NCBI GenBank assembly: GCA_026397695.1
Contig: JAPLUJ010000602.1
Coordinates: 1-8,463 of the forward strand
DNA length: 8,463 bases
Reading direction: 5' to 3'
Source of the DNA: Verrucomicrobiota bacterium
Lineage (GTDB): Bacteria > Verrucomicrobiota > Verrucomicrobiia > Verrucomicrobiales > Akkermansiaceae
Shown here: positions 1 through 7,916 of the stretch, one piece after another
Layout of the letters: the number at the start of each line of letters is the position of its first letter
Numbering within the stretch: position 1 is the first letter of the stretch
The notes under the pieces: generated by a model
The model's input: only the letters and a program-made list of their open reading frames with translations
The model's database searches: none
What the model was told of the DNA's origin: nothing
Program-made: the position numbers and the translations under genes

Positions 1-488
<488 letters not shown>

Positions 489-499
489 TTTTTGTCTGT

Positions 500-531
500 G
501 TTATATCACGCCATCATGTGAGACACTCCTT
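500..531 (-). promoter_or_regulatory. Leader of the RRM gene: strong SD, three-codon mini-ORF and -10-like box
   Basis: On the minus strand AAGGAG (526-531) is followed after 8 bases by ATG ATG GCG TGA (517-506), a complete M-M-A-stop mini-ORF. Directly after its stop comes TATAAC (505-500), a 5/6 match to a -10 box, and 11 bases later the RRM start codon. The RRM start has no SD of its own. Either the mini-ORF is translated and affects RRM translation by reinitiation, or TATAAC is a promoter giving a nearly leaderless RRM mRNA. I see no good -35 for TATAAC. Both roles are inference. Confidence 0.3.
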
Positions 532-655
532 GAGACCATGGCGTTAGAAACCCCGCGAAGTGCGTCCATCCGCGAAATCCACGAACGAACTTGCGATGTC
601 TTTAATCTCCCGCTGAGGGCTTGGCAAGAATTGTTTTCAGGAAAATCGTTGGTGG

Positions 656-1765
656 TTAATGGGTCATCGGGCTTTCGCCGGAGGCATCGCCGAGGTGGCT
701 GAGCGTGGCTGGCAGGAAGCGCTTGAAGCGGGTTTTATCGATGGATTTCATATACGCCTCTTCGGCGGAGATCATGCCGCTGCGGAGTTTCGTCCAGATT
801 GATTCGTCCATGAACTGCATGCCCTCGCTCTTGCCGCCGGTGATGACGTCGTAGAGTTTCTGCGTGGCGCCTTCGCGGATGATGGCGCAGACCGCGGGGG
901 TGGCGAACATGATTTCGTGGACGGCAGTGCGACCGGGTTTGTCCACACGTTTGCAGAGGAGTTGTGCGACCACGCCGCGCAGCGAGGCGGCGAGCATGGT
1001 GCGGACTTGGGATTGCTGGTCGGACGGGAAGACGTCGATGATGCGGTCGACGGTTTTGCGGGCGTTGTTAGTATGCAGGGTGCCGAAGACGAGCAGGCCG
1101 GTTTCGGCGGCGGTGAGGGCGAGCGAGATGGTTTCGAGGTCGCGCATTTCGCCGACCAGCACGATATCCGAGTCCTCGCGCAGGGCGGCGCGCAGGCCAT
1201 CGGCGAACGAGGGGGTTTGGATGGGCACTTCACGCTGGGTGATGATCGAGCGTTTGTTGCTGTGGACGAACTCGATGGGTTCCTCGACGGTGATGATATG
1301 GCGGTTGAAGTTGATATTGATATAATCCAGCAGGGCGGCGAGGGTGGTGGATTTACCGGAGCCGGTGGGGCCGGTGACGAGCACCAGGCCGGAGCGCATG
1401 TGGCCGAATTGTTTGACCACCTCGGGCACGCCGAGGGATTCGAGCGAGGCGATTTCGGTGGGGATCAGGCGGAACACCGCAGCGAGGCCGTACTGTTGTT
1501 TGAGGTAATTGCAACGGAAGCGCGAGTCCACGTCCATTTCGTAGGCGAAGTCGAGATCGCCGGTAAGCAGATAGTTTTCAAACGCCTTGGGATCACAGAT
1601 TTCACGCAGCAGGGTTCTGAAACTTTCACCTTCGAGGATCGGTTGTTCCGGAATGGCACTGATTGTTCCGTGGACGCGGATTTTCGGCGGCTGACCTTCT
1701 GATAGATGAAGGTCCGAACCCTTTTGGGAGATCAGGTAGCGGAAGAATTTGTCGATACGGGCCAT
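656..1765 (-). CDS. pilT: PilT-type type IV pilus retraction ATPase (paralogue 1)
   Basis: Hexameric cytoplasmic AAA+-like ATPase of the secretion ATPase (GspE/PilT) family that powers pilus disassembly and twitching. At 369 residues it is about the usual length. Seen: N-terminal PAS-like domain with SDLHLSEGQPP (17-27) and R-V-H-G; Walker A GPTGSGKST at 132-140; Asp box ITVEEPIEFVH at 158-168; Walker B region DSDIVLVGEMRDLE at 198-211 with catalytic Glu206; His box TGLLVFGTLHTN at 222-233 with His231; and the C-terminal TPAV..IIREG motif at 289-299, typical of PilT rather than PilB. All key residues are present, so it is probably active. The ATG at 1765 has no SD, and a 13-bp inverted repeat ends 12 bases upstream of it. 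It lies 105 bases after a second pilT-like gene and could equally be the PilU-type partner. Confidence 0.95.
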   Translation of the reverse strand: MARIDKFFRYLISQKGSDLHLSEGQPPKIRVHGTISAIPEQPILEGESFRTLLREICDPKAFENYLLTGDLDFAYEMDVDSRFRCNYLKQQYGLAAVFRLIPTEIASLESLGVPEVVKQFGHMRSGLVLVTGPTGSGKSTTLAALLDYININFNRHIITVEEPIEFVHSNKRSIITQREVPIQTPSFADGLRAALREDSDIVLVGEMRDLETISLALTAAETGLLVFGTLHTNNARKTVDRIIDVFPSDQQSQVRTMLAASLRGVVAQLLCKRVDKPGRTAVHEIMFATPAVCAIIREGATQKLYDVITGGKSEGMQFMDESIWTKLRSGMISAEEAYMKSIDKTRFKRFLPATLSHLGDASGESPMTH

Positions 1766-1777
1766 GGCAGAGAAATG

Positions 1778-1839
1778 CTAAATTCTAAACGTAGAGGAAG
1801 ATGGCACTGCGAATTTCTTTTCTTTGGTTTAGAATTTAG
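1778..1839. repeat. Perfect 13-bp inverted repeat between the two pilT genes
   Basis: CTAAATTCTAAAC at 1778-1790 is the exact reverse complement of GTTTAGAATTTAG at 1827-1839, with a 36-base spacer. In the minus-strand transcript this would be an AU-rich stem whose 3' arm ends 12 bases before the downstream pilT start codon. The right arm merges into the heptamer repeat. There is no T-run after the stem, so it is not a standard intrinsic terminator. It may be a regulatory stem-loop or a dispersed intergenic repeat. Confidence 0.7.
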
Positions 1840-1863
1840 TGCTTAATGCTTAGTGCTTGGTGC
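1829..1863 (+). repeat. Heptamer tandem repeat, consensus TTAGTGC (five units)
   Basis: Five consecutive 7-base units are read on the plus strand: TTAGAAT, TTAGTGC, TTAATGC, TTAGTGC and TTGGTGC. The array ends 7 bases from the stop codon of the upstream pilT (stop at 1871-1873). It resembles the short tandemly repeated heptanucleotides (STRRs) described in cyanobacterial intergenic DNA. Membership of any named family is inference. It is AT-rich compared with its GC-rich neighbours. Confidence 0.75.
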
Positions 1864-1870
1864 GTCACAT

Positions 1871-2953
1871 TCAGGATTTGAGGAAGGCCGTCATCTGGAC
1901 TTTATCATCGGCGCGGTAGAGCACTTCGTCGCCTGAGATGATACCTTCCACATAGAGGCGTCGCAACGATTCATCCATGGTGATCATGCCGACGTTTTTG
2001 CCGGTTTGCATGATACCCGGGAGCATGAAGGTTTTGCCTTCCCGGATGCAGTGGGCGACGGCGGGCGTGTTGACGAGGAATTCGAGGGCGAGCACCCGGC
2101 CGGTACCATTGGCGCGAGGCACGAGTTGTTGGGAGAGGATTCCGCGCAGCGACTCGGAAACCATGACGCGGATTTGGTCGCGTTGGTCGGTGGGAAACAC
2201 GTCGAGCACCCGATCCAGGGTTCGCGGGGCGTTGCCGGTGTGGAGGGTTCCCAGCACCAGGTGACCGGTTTCCGCGGCTGTTAGGGCGAGTTGGATGGTT
2301 TCCAGGTCGCGCATTTCACCGACCATGATGACGTCGGGGTCTTCGCGCAAGGCGCCACGCAGGGCTTTGCCGAAGGATTCGGTATGGGTATGGACTTCGC
2401 GTTGGTTGACGTGGCAGCCTTTGGATTCGAACACATATTCGATGGGATCCTCAAGGGTGAGGATATGGTCCTCGCGGTCACGGTTGATGAAATCCACGAG
2501 AGCGGCGAGGGTGGTGGATTTTCCCGAACCCACGGAACCGGTTACGAGCACCAGGCCGTTCTGATAGCGGGTAAGCGGGAGGATGTGTTCTAACGGCAGG
2601 CCGATGTCCTCGATGGAGCGGATTTGGGTGTTGATGATACGGAAGGCCATGTCATAGCCGAGACGTTGTTTGACGACGGACGCACGGTAGCGGCCGTGGA
2701 CATTGGAGTAGGCGAAATCGATGTCGCCTTTTTTCTGGAGGCGGTCCCACTCGGGGTCACCGAGGAACGAGCGGGCGAGGCGTTCGGTGTCTTTGGGTGT
2801 GAGAGGCGGGTGGTCGTTCCAAATCGGCGCGAGCGTGCCGAAGCGTCTCCAGGCGGGTGGGAAAGCGGTCGGCAGGTGGAGATCGGAGCATTCGTACTCG
2901 CGTCCGAGTTGGAGGTATTGATCGACGTGGTCCAGAACCTGATGTGCTGACAT
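1871..2953 (-). CDS. pilT: PilT-type retraction ATPase (paralogue 2, divergent N-terminus and P-loop)
   Basis: Second secretion-superfamily ATPase of the PilT class, 360 residues. Seen: Walker A GSVGSGKST at 139-147 (the usual PilT form is GPTGSGKST, so the second and third positions differ); Asp box LTLEDPIEYVF at 165-175; Walker B DPDVIMVGEMRDLE at 205-218 with Glu213; His box TGHLVLGTLHTG at 229-240 with His238; TPAV..CIREGKT at 297-308; and C-terminal MQTGKNVGMITMDESL. The ATPase core reads very like paralogue 1, but the N-terminal domain has diverged (SDLHLPTAFPPAWRRFG at 23-39 in place of the usual PP.IRVHG), suggesting a different partner or pilus site. The ATG starts 9 bases after the YqjE-like stop, has no SD, and is likely translationally coupled. 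The two ATPases may work as a PilT/PilU-like pair; which is which cannot be settled from the sequence. Confidence 0.93.
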   Translation of the reverse strand: MSAHQVLDHVDQYLQLGREYECSDLHLPTAFPPAWRRFGTLAPIWNDHPPLTPKDTERLARSFLGDPEWDRLQKKGDIDFAYSNVHGRYRASVVKQRLGYDMAFRIINTQIRSIEDIGLPLEHILPLTRYQNGLVLVTGSVGSGKSTTLAALVDFINRDREDHILTLEDPIEYVFESKGCHVNQREVHTHTESFGKALRGALREDPDVIMVGEMRDLETIQLALTAAETGHLVLGTLHTGNAPRTLDRVLDVFPTDQRDQIRVMVSESLRGILSQQLVPRANGTGRVLALEFLVNTPAVAHCIREGKTFMLPGIMQTGKNVGMITMDESLRRLYVEGIISGDEVLYRADDKVQMTAFLKS

Positions 2954-2962
2954 GATGCGGGT

Positions 2963-3667
2963 TTAGCTGGATTTGGGAATTCGGGCGGGGCGGGATTCGA
3001 CGCGGTTGGCGTGCCCGGTGCAAGAAAGTGCGGTCATCCAGCGTTTGATTTGATTGGCCAACCAGATTTTCGCGAGCGGGCGGGCGGCGGACCAAGTGAT
3101 ATCCAGCAGGGTGGCGGGGAAGCGGCGGCGTTTTTTCGCCTGCGGATTCTTGCGGCGGAACAAGCAGCTTGCGAGGAAGCCCGAAGCGAGCGAACCCAAC
3201 CCCCAGGCGGCCGGATGATGTTGCAGGGATGAACGGATGCGGGACGGGATGTCGAGGCGGCTGCGGAGTGCCGTGATGAATTCAGCACGGGTGACGGGAA
3301 AAGCGGGCGCAGCCGGGGATTTCGCGGCCCGTGCGAGTCCCATGGCGGCCACCAGATGGAGGATGCCGACGCCGATGGCCAGCCAATACCATGGCCAGCC
3401 TGTGGCATGGGCAATGCCCGCGATCACACCGGCCAGCAGCAGCATCCACATGAAACACGCACACACCAGAGCCATCAGGACCAAGAGCAAGCGCCGTGCT
3501 CCCGCATGGGCGGCCTCTTTGAATTCCAATGCGATCAACGCGAGGCGCGACGCGATCAACGCGAGCAGTGCTTCCTGCCAATTCGCGGGCAGCTTGGTTT
3601 CCCAAAACCGTTCCTTGCCGGGTGTTTCCATTACTGGAGTGGTTGCGATGTCTGATGCGGGCTTCAT
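2963..3667 (-). CDS. YqjE-like / phage holin superfamily 3-type membrane protein
   Basis: Predicted inner-membrane protein of 234 residues. Seen: an amphipathic helix at about 28-58 rich in Ala, Leu and Arg (A-S-R-L-A-L-I-A-L-E-F-K-E-A), followed by two strong membrane segments at about 59-85 and 93-114, the arrangement of the Phage_holin_3_6/YqjE family. A third hydrophobic stretch lies at about 154-170, and then a very basic tail (A-K-K-R-R-R-F) that is longer than in YqjE of E. coli. The family name mentions holin, but chromosomal members sit beside YqjD/DUF883 genes as here and are not lysis proteins; their biochemical role is not established. ATG 3667 is preferred; GTG 3685 in the same frame would add six residues, and neither has an SD. 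It ends 9 bases before pilT paralogue 2, so the two are probably co-transcribed. Confidence 0.8.
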   Translation of the reverse strand: MKPASDIATTPVMETPGKERFWETKLPANWQEALLALIASRLALIALEFKEAAHAGARRLLLVLMALVCACFMWMLLLAGVIAGIAHATGWPWYWLAIGVGILHLVAAMGLARAAKSPAAPAFPVTRAEFITALRSRLDIPSRIRSSLQHHPAAWGLGSLASGFLASCLFRRKNPQAKKRRRFPATLLDITWSAARPLAKIWLANQIKRWMTALSCTGHANRVESRPARIPKSS

Positions 3668-3687
3668 GCTGCGCCAAACATCCACGC

Positions 3688-3701
3688 CTAACTGATGTTA
3701 G
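3688..3701. repeat. Small hairpin in the gap before the YqjE-like gene
   Basis: CTAAC-TGAT-GTTAG forms a 5-bp stem with a 4-base loop. An alternative pairing of AACATC (3677-3682) with GATGTT (3694-3699) overlaps it and excludes it. Both lie between the YqjD-like stop and the preferred ATG, and the second encloses the alternative GTG start. Short and possibly accidental. Confidence 0.25.
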
Positions 3702-3736
3702 ATTACGTTTGACGGGATGCTTGCCCGGGGTGGTAT

Positions 3737-4144
3737 CTAACGGCGCACGATGAGGCCGATGAGGAAACCGAGCGCCAGCGCGCTGACGACGCACTTGGTC
3801 GGGTTTTGGCGGATGTAATCCTCGGCAGTCACGTGCAATTCCCGGGCTTTCACCCGGGTATCCTCCCATTGATCGGATGCGGATTCCTTGAGGTGCTGGG
3901 CCTTTTCGGTCGTGACCGCCTTGAGAGCGCTGGCCTTGACTGCGGCACCGTCACGAAAATGTTGGGCGGATTCCACGGCGCGTTCTTTCAAAGCGGCGGC
4001 TTTGGTTTCGGCGGATTGGACGAGTTCACGGGCTTTTTCGCCAGCGGCGGCGCGAAGGTCGTTGGCGGCCTGGGAGATTGAGGGCATGGGGGACGAGCCG
4101 ATTGCGGGATCGGGACTGCCGGGGGTGGGAAGTGGATTGGACAT
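3737..4144 (-). CDS. DUF883 / YqjD-ElaB-like tail-anchored membrane protein
   Basis: Small protein of 135 residues. Seen: a Pro/Ser-rich start (1-22), then a long Ala/Lys/Glu-rich amphipathic helix from about 22 to 108 with repeated K-A-x-A-L-K steps resembling a coiled coil or LEA-type helix, then the DYIRQNP motif at 109-115 and a single C-terminal membrane segment V119-V133 ending in RR. The E-D-Y-I-R-Q-N-P plus Gly-containing hydrophobic tail is the mark of DUF883. In E. coli, YqjD and ElaB are stationary-phase C-tail-anchored proteins that bind ribosomes; that role is known there and only inferred here. It lies 69 bases upstream of the YqjE-like gene, the same pairing as yqjD-yqjE in enterobacteria. 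The ATG at 4144 has no SD. It is a little longer than YqjD (about 100 residues) because of the N-terminal extension. Confidence 0.88.
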   Translation of the reverse strand: MSNPLPTPGSPDPAIGSSPMPSISQAANDLRAAAGEKARELVQSAETKAAALKERAVESAQHFRDGAAVKASALKAVTTEKAQHLKESASDQWEDTRVKARELHVTAEDYIRQNPTKCVVSALALGFLIGLIVRR

Positions 4145-4181
4145 GGCTTGATTTTGAGTTAGAACAAACCCTCATGGCTTG

Positions 4182-4237
4182 TTCTTGTGCGCAAGAAGTC
4201 GCACTTTCCAGCGCTGGTTGCAAGACGCGACTTGCAA
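4182..4237. repeat. Cluster of three inverted repeats between the AsmA-like and DUF883 genes
   Basis: Within 56 bases are TTCTTG-TGCG-CAAGAA (4182-4197, 6-bp stem), the perfect palindrome CCAGCGCTGG (4208-4217), and TTGCAAG-ACGCGA-CTTGCAA (4218-4237, 7-bp stem). They follow the AsmA-like stop on the minus strand. No T-run follows any stem in that direction, so a classical intrinsic terminator is unlikely. They may be a 3' end structure, a protein-binding site, or part of the leader of the DUF883 gene. Confidence 0.5.
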
Positions 4238-4245
4238 AATGCGCA

Positions 4246-6700
4246 TCATTCTTTTTTGGTGACGATTTTGGCTTTGGGTGCCGGGACCAGGAGTTCGCGC
4301 TGTTCCGGGGGTGGCGTGGTGAACATGGCATTTTCCCACTTGGGATTTTTCAAGGGACCCGTGCCGCGGAACTGGAACATGCCGTAGAACGGTCGTAGTG
4401 GCAGGGTGATCAAGCCGAGCAGGCCACGGGCGTTCATGCGCATGGTCATGTCTAAGGTGAGTTCCTGCAAATTGACCGCGCCATCGCCCGCGAAGGTCAG
4501 GGAGGTGGAACTGGTGCGGAAATCCCTAGTGCTGAGCATGCCGTCCTTGATCTTGAAAGTACAGAACGCGCTATTGGCACGTTCGAAGCCGATGCTGCGG
4601 TCATTCAACACCCCGCTGACCAAGGGGCTGAGCGGGCCGAAGATGGGGACGGCAAACAATTCCGTTTTTTCCACCGCGAACAGCCCCTCTCCGGCCATCG
4701 TTGCCACCCGTGCGTCCTTGAGGGAGAAATTGAGGCGTCCGGTGATGTTGCCGCCGCCCTTCATTTGGAAACCATAAGTGGATGCCAGCGTGGGGAGCGA
4801 GAGTTTGGTCCAGCTCAACTCACCCTCAAGCAGCCCATTGCCACGGTCATCGAAACGCGCCGCGACGGGACCGTCGAACGCGCTGAGTTTCAAGTCATCG
4901 ACCGTCACGTGCTTCCCGCGGATGGCGACCTTGCCGTTAGGTTTGTCCAGGGTGAGGGTTTCTCCGAGCAGCCGATAGTCCGCGGCGGCCTCGGTCTTGA
5001 AGGAAATATTCAAGGCCGTGCGACCCTGCCGGGTGACGTCCAGGCCGGTGGAAGCGGTAAACTTCGAGCGAATCAGCAACTTGCGGGGCGAACAGGCGGA
5101 CCATGGGGGCTGCCCAGATGGAGCCTGCGACGTTTTCCACCTCGACGAGATGGTTGGGTTCGTCATAACGAATGCGGCCGACCTTGACGGTGCCTTGTTT
5201 GGGGCCGTTGAAAGCATCACGCAGGCTATAGTTCTGATAGTTGAAGACCACGGTGCCGTCGAAGAAATCGAGTTCCTGATGGCTCAGTGAGAGCCGGCAC
5301 TCGGCGGAATTCACGGGCACGTCCTTGTAGTTGACGTTTTGGACTTTGGCACCGCCGACAAAGGCCCAGGAATCAGGGACATCGGCATCGAAACCGCCTT
5401 CGAGCGTGACCTGGGCTGCGGCCCCCTTCCGTTCGCTGAAATCATTGAGCACTTGCTCCAGTGGCTGGCCGATGAAAAACGGTCGGCAAACCGGAATCGG
5501 CAGGTTGGTGTCCAGAGCCAGACGGACCAGCGGCCATTGGATCATGGCCTTGCCACGGATCTCCCCGTTCGGACGCATCAAGCGCACGTCTCTCAAAAAC
5601 AGCTCGTTGTTCCGCCATGAAAACGCACTCTGAACGGTATCGAACCGGGTCCCCCGTATTCTAACTGAATCGCAGCGGGCATGGCCGGTCATGTGGATTT
5701 GCGGGTTGTTGTGTTCATCCAAGCGGAACTCACCCGTTGTCTCGAGTGTTTGACTGCCGCCCATGACCACATCACGCAGCGGTGGCAATCCCAGCCATGC
5801 ATCGAGCAAGTTGGGGATTTCCAGTGACGAGTGCACATCGAAGCGTCCTTCGCGCGCGCCGATGTCATAGTCCAGGTGTCCATCCAAGGCACCACTTGAG
5901 TCCGTGGCCTGCAGCGAGGTGATGGTGATCAAGTCGCCGGTGATCTCGGCTTGCGCCGTCACCGCGTCGAGCCAATGCTGATTTTTTCCCACCCCCTTGG
6001 CACGCAGCGTCAGCTTGGACTTGAGTGCCGTGCGTTCGTTCGCGTCGCTTTCAATGGCAACCCGGAGCTGCGGTGGGTGCCCGGCGTCGAATTGCCATTG
6101 ATTGAGTTCCCGGATCACGCGAACGAGCAGTTCGCGGCGTTTTTCCATGTGCAAAGCGTCGGATGCTTGGCCCGCTTTGGGTTGATAGCCGACGAGGCGT
6201 GCGTTGAGGTGGATTTCGATGCCGGCGATCCGGCCGTAGGCGTTGCGGATTTCGAGCCGTTGATCGCCGGGCATGAGCAGGATACCATTGACGTCGGTGA
6301 CTTCAAACGTCGTGGATGTGGAATTGTTCGGGCCGAGTGGTAGGATGAGTTGCGCGTCCTTGAGTTCGACTTTGGTGAGGTGGATGATGCCCCGGGCGAG
6401 CTTGGTTTTGTCGAAATTGAGGATCACGCTCAGCAACCGGGAGATTTCATGGTTATGCTCCGGATCGGAGAATATCCGCACGTTGGTGGCGGTCACGCCG
6501 CGCAACGGATAATAGCTCAATCTGCCGATTTTGACTTGGGCGCCCTGTTTGCTGATTTCCCGTTCGATGGCCGCGCGCCAGGATTCCGGCAGGCCCGTGT
6601 GGTTGGCCCACCAGAGGATCCCGAGTGCTGTCAGGACCGCTGAAAAGATCAGCAGGAAAGCGAGGGAGCGGAGGTTCCGGGTGAGGTGCAGGCGGTGCAT
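4246..6700 (-). pseudogene. AsmA-like / DUF3971-type envelope protein, broken by one frameshift
   Basis: Large envelope protein resembling the AsmA superfamily, whose members anchor in the inner membrane and are linked to lipid transport or outer-membrane assembly. The first frame runs from ATG 6700 for about 550 residues: a single membrane anchor at about 12-31 (A-F-L-L-I-F-S-A-V-L), then periplasmic beta-rich sequence with G-x-L-x-Y-P-L-R-G-V-T and repeated strand patterns, to FAPQVADSLEVYRF. The sequence then continues sensibly only in the +1 frame, from FTASTGLDVTRQGRTALNI to the stop at 4246 (about 270 residues), including the AsmA C-terminal pattern FAVPIFGPLSPLVSGVLND. The two frames meet at about 5050-5075. 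Left uncorrected, the first frame ends at 4937. The full product would be about 820 residues. An apparent extension upstream to 7210 overlaps the fucosidase and is rejected. The start has a weak GGAA. It may be a true pseudogene or a sequence error. Confidence 0.82.
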
Positions 6701-6877
6701 GCGGCGTTCCAGTGAGTTTAGTCCATGCTGGACTGCGCGCAAGCCTTGAGAATGTGGAACCCCGGCATTTGACTTGTTAGATCGTCGCCTCGGAACGGAC
6801 GGAAGCTGCCAGACGTCCGCGACGGCGTGCAAGAATGCGCCCCGCACCGCGTAGTAAGTAGAGAACCGCACATCAAC
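6701..6877. promoter_or_regulatory. Divergent intergenic region between AsmA-like and fucosidase genes
   Basis: This 177-base stretch must hold the start signals for both divergent units. Seen: a hairpin AGTCCA-TGC-TGGACT at 6720-6734, 20 bases from the AsmA-like start, and a GC-rich inverted repeat CGGACG/CGTCCG (6796-6801 and 6814-6819), with an outer GTCG/CGAC pair (6784-6787 and 6820-6823), in the probable leader of the fucosidase gene. No convincing -35/-10 pair was found in either direction. The inverted repeats could be operators or RNA hairpins; no regulator is identifiable here. Confidence 0.35.
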
Positions 6878-7847
6878 ATGAAAAAACGCATTGCAACCTG
6901 TCTGATGTTGGCAGTCCTGAACACCGCTTGTCCTGCCGCGCCTGAAATCAATCAAACCAAGCTCCCCGACGAGGTCCGTGCCGGACAGATCCGGGACATG
7001 AAGTGGGGCATGTTCATCTGCTGGTCGTTCAGCACGTTCTACGGCCAGGAATGGACGCCTACCCGCGACAAGGACGCGGCTTTTTTCAAAGCCACCGGCT
7101 GCGATCTGTCTGTGGGATACCAAGACCACGGAGAAAAAAGTGACCAACAGTCCGCTCGGTATCGACGTGCTCGCCAAGCTCCGCAAGTCTTGCGACAAAT
7201 TCGGGATCAAGCTGGCGTTTTACTTCTCCGAGGGCGACTGGAACTGGCCGGGCGCGGTGGATGGCAAAGGCGGCAGGACCGGTGGCGGCAGCAATCCCGA
7301 ACTCAAGAAGGCCCAGCTCAAAGAACTTCTAACGGGCTACGGCCCCGTCGAATTCTGGTGGATGGACCACGCGGTCGGCACCGGCGGGCTTTCACACAAG
7401 GAGACGCTTGATTGGATCCACCAATTCCAGCCCAACAGCTTCGTCGGGTTTAATCATGGGGAACCGGCGGGTCGCCTCTGCCTGCGGGAGTTGGGCAGGC
7501 CCGGCAAGCTCGGCGATAAGAACGCGTCCCATTTCAACAAGGACGCCGAGGACTCGTTCAAGGGCTATCAACTCGCCGAGTTTACCTATCCCATCCTGCC
7601 CGGCCACAAGGGCGGCGCGATGTGGTTCTACTCGCTGCCCATACACGACAACCTCTGCCATCCGGCGGACAAGCTGTTCAAGGACTATCAGGGTGCGCTG
7701 CAATACGGCAACATCTTCTCGATCGACGTCGGCCCGAACTATCAGGGGAAACTCCGTGACATCGATGTCAAGACCCTCAAACAAGTGGGTGAGATGATCA
7801 GGGCGGGCGCTGCGGCCCAACCCGGCATCCCGCCCGCCACGAAATAG
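6878..7847 (+). pseudogene. Secreted GH29-type alpha-L-fucosidase with internal deletion and frameshift
   Basis: Retaining exo-alpha-L-fucosidase family, removing terminal fucose from glycans, probably exported. First frame from ATG 6878: signal peptide (M-K-K-R-I-A then hydrophobic, with Cys near A-C-P-A-A so a lipoprotein is possible), then MKWGMFICWSFSTFYGQEW and FFKATGCD, typical GH29 N-terminal barrel sequence. At about 7107-7115 it passes to +1-frame sequence reading CLWDTKTTEKKVTNSPLGID, continuing through FYFSEGDWNWP, VEFWWMDHAVG (Asp at 7365-7367, the expected nucleophile) and AEFTYPILPGHKGGAMWFYS to TAG 7847. The family normally has roughly 25-30 residues between the two parts, including K-H-H-D-G-F, whose His residues line the active site; here they are absent. 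Even if read through, the enzyme would probably be inactive. No SD precedes the start. The next gene, 69 bases downstream, is another hydrolase-like gene. Confidence 0.85.
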
Positions 7848-7916
7848 GTGACATCCAATAAACCCAAACAGGAAAACCCCGAGCGAACTGCCGTCGAGCG
7901 CCCGGTTCTCAACCAC

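Noticed and set aside
917..1702. 261-residue open frame on the plus strand
   Set aside because: It is the antisense shadow of pilT; the minus-strand product has every PilT motif. The same applies to the plus-strand frames over 1977-2950, 3011-3695 and 4406-6643.
1766..1870. Intrinsic terminator or mobile-element end from the inverted repeat
   Set aside because: The stem is AU-rich with no following T-run, and there is no transposase or target-site duplication; a dispersed repeat or leader structure fits better.
2963..3667. Prophage lysis module suggested by holin similarity
   Set aside because: No endolysin, spanin or other phage gene is nearby; the DUF883 neighbour marks it as the chromosomal YqjE-type protein.
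5045..5075. Programmed +1 frameshifting in the AsmA-like gene
   Set aside because: No slippery codon pair, stop codon at the shift site or stimulatory structure is evident, and neighbouring genes show deletions with no such logic.
6701..7210. Upstream extension of the AsmA-like reading frame to 7210
   Set aside because: It lies antisense over the fucosidase signal peptide and GH29 sequence and has no family-like content; the membrane anchor right after ATG 6700 marks the true start.
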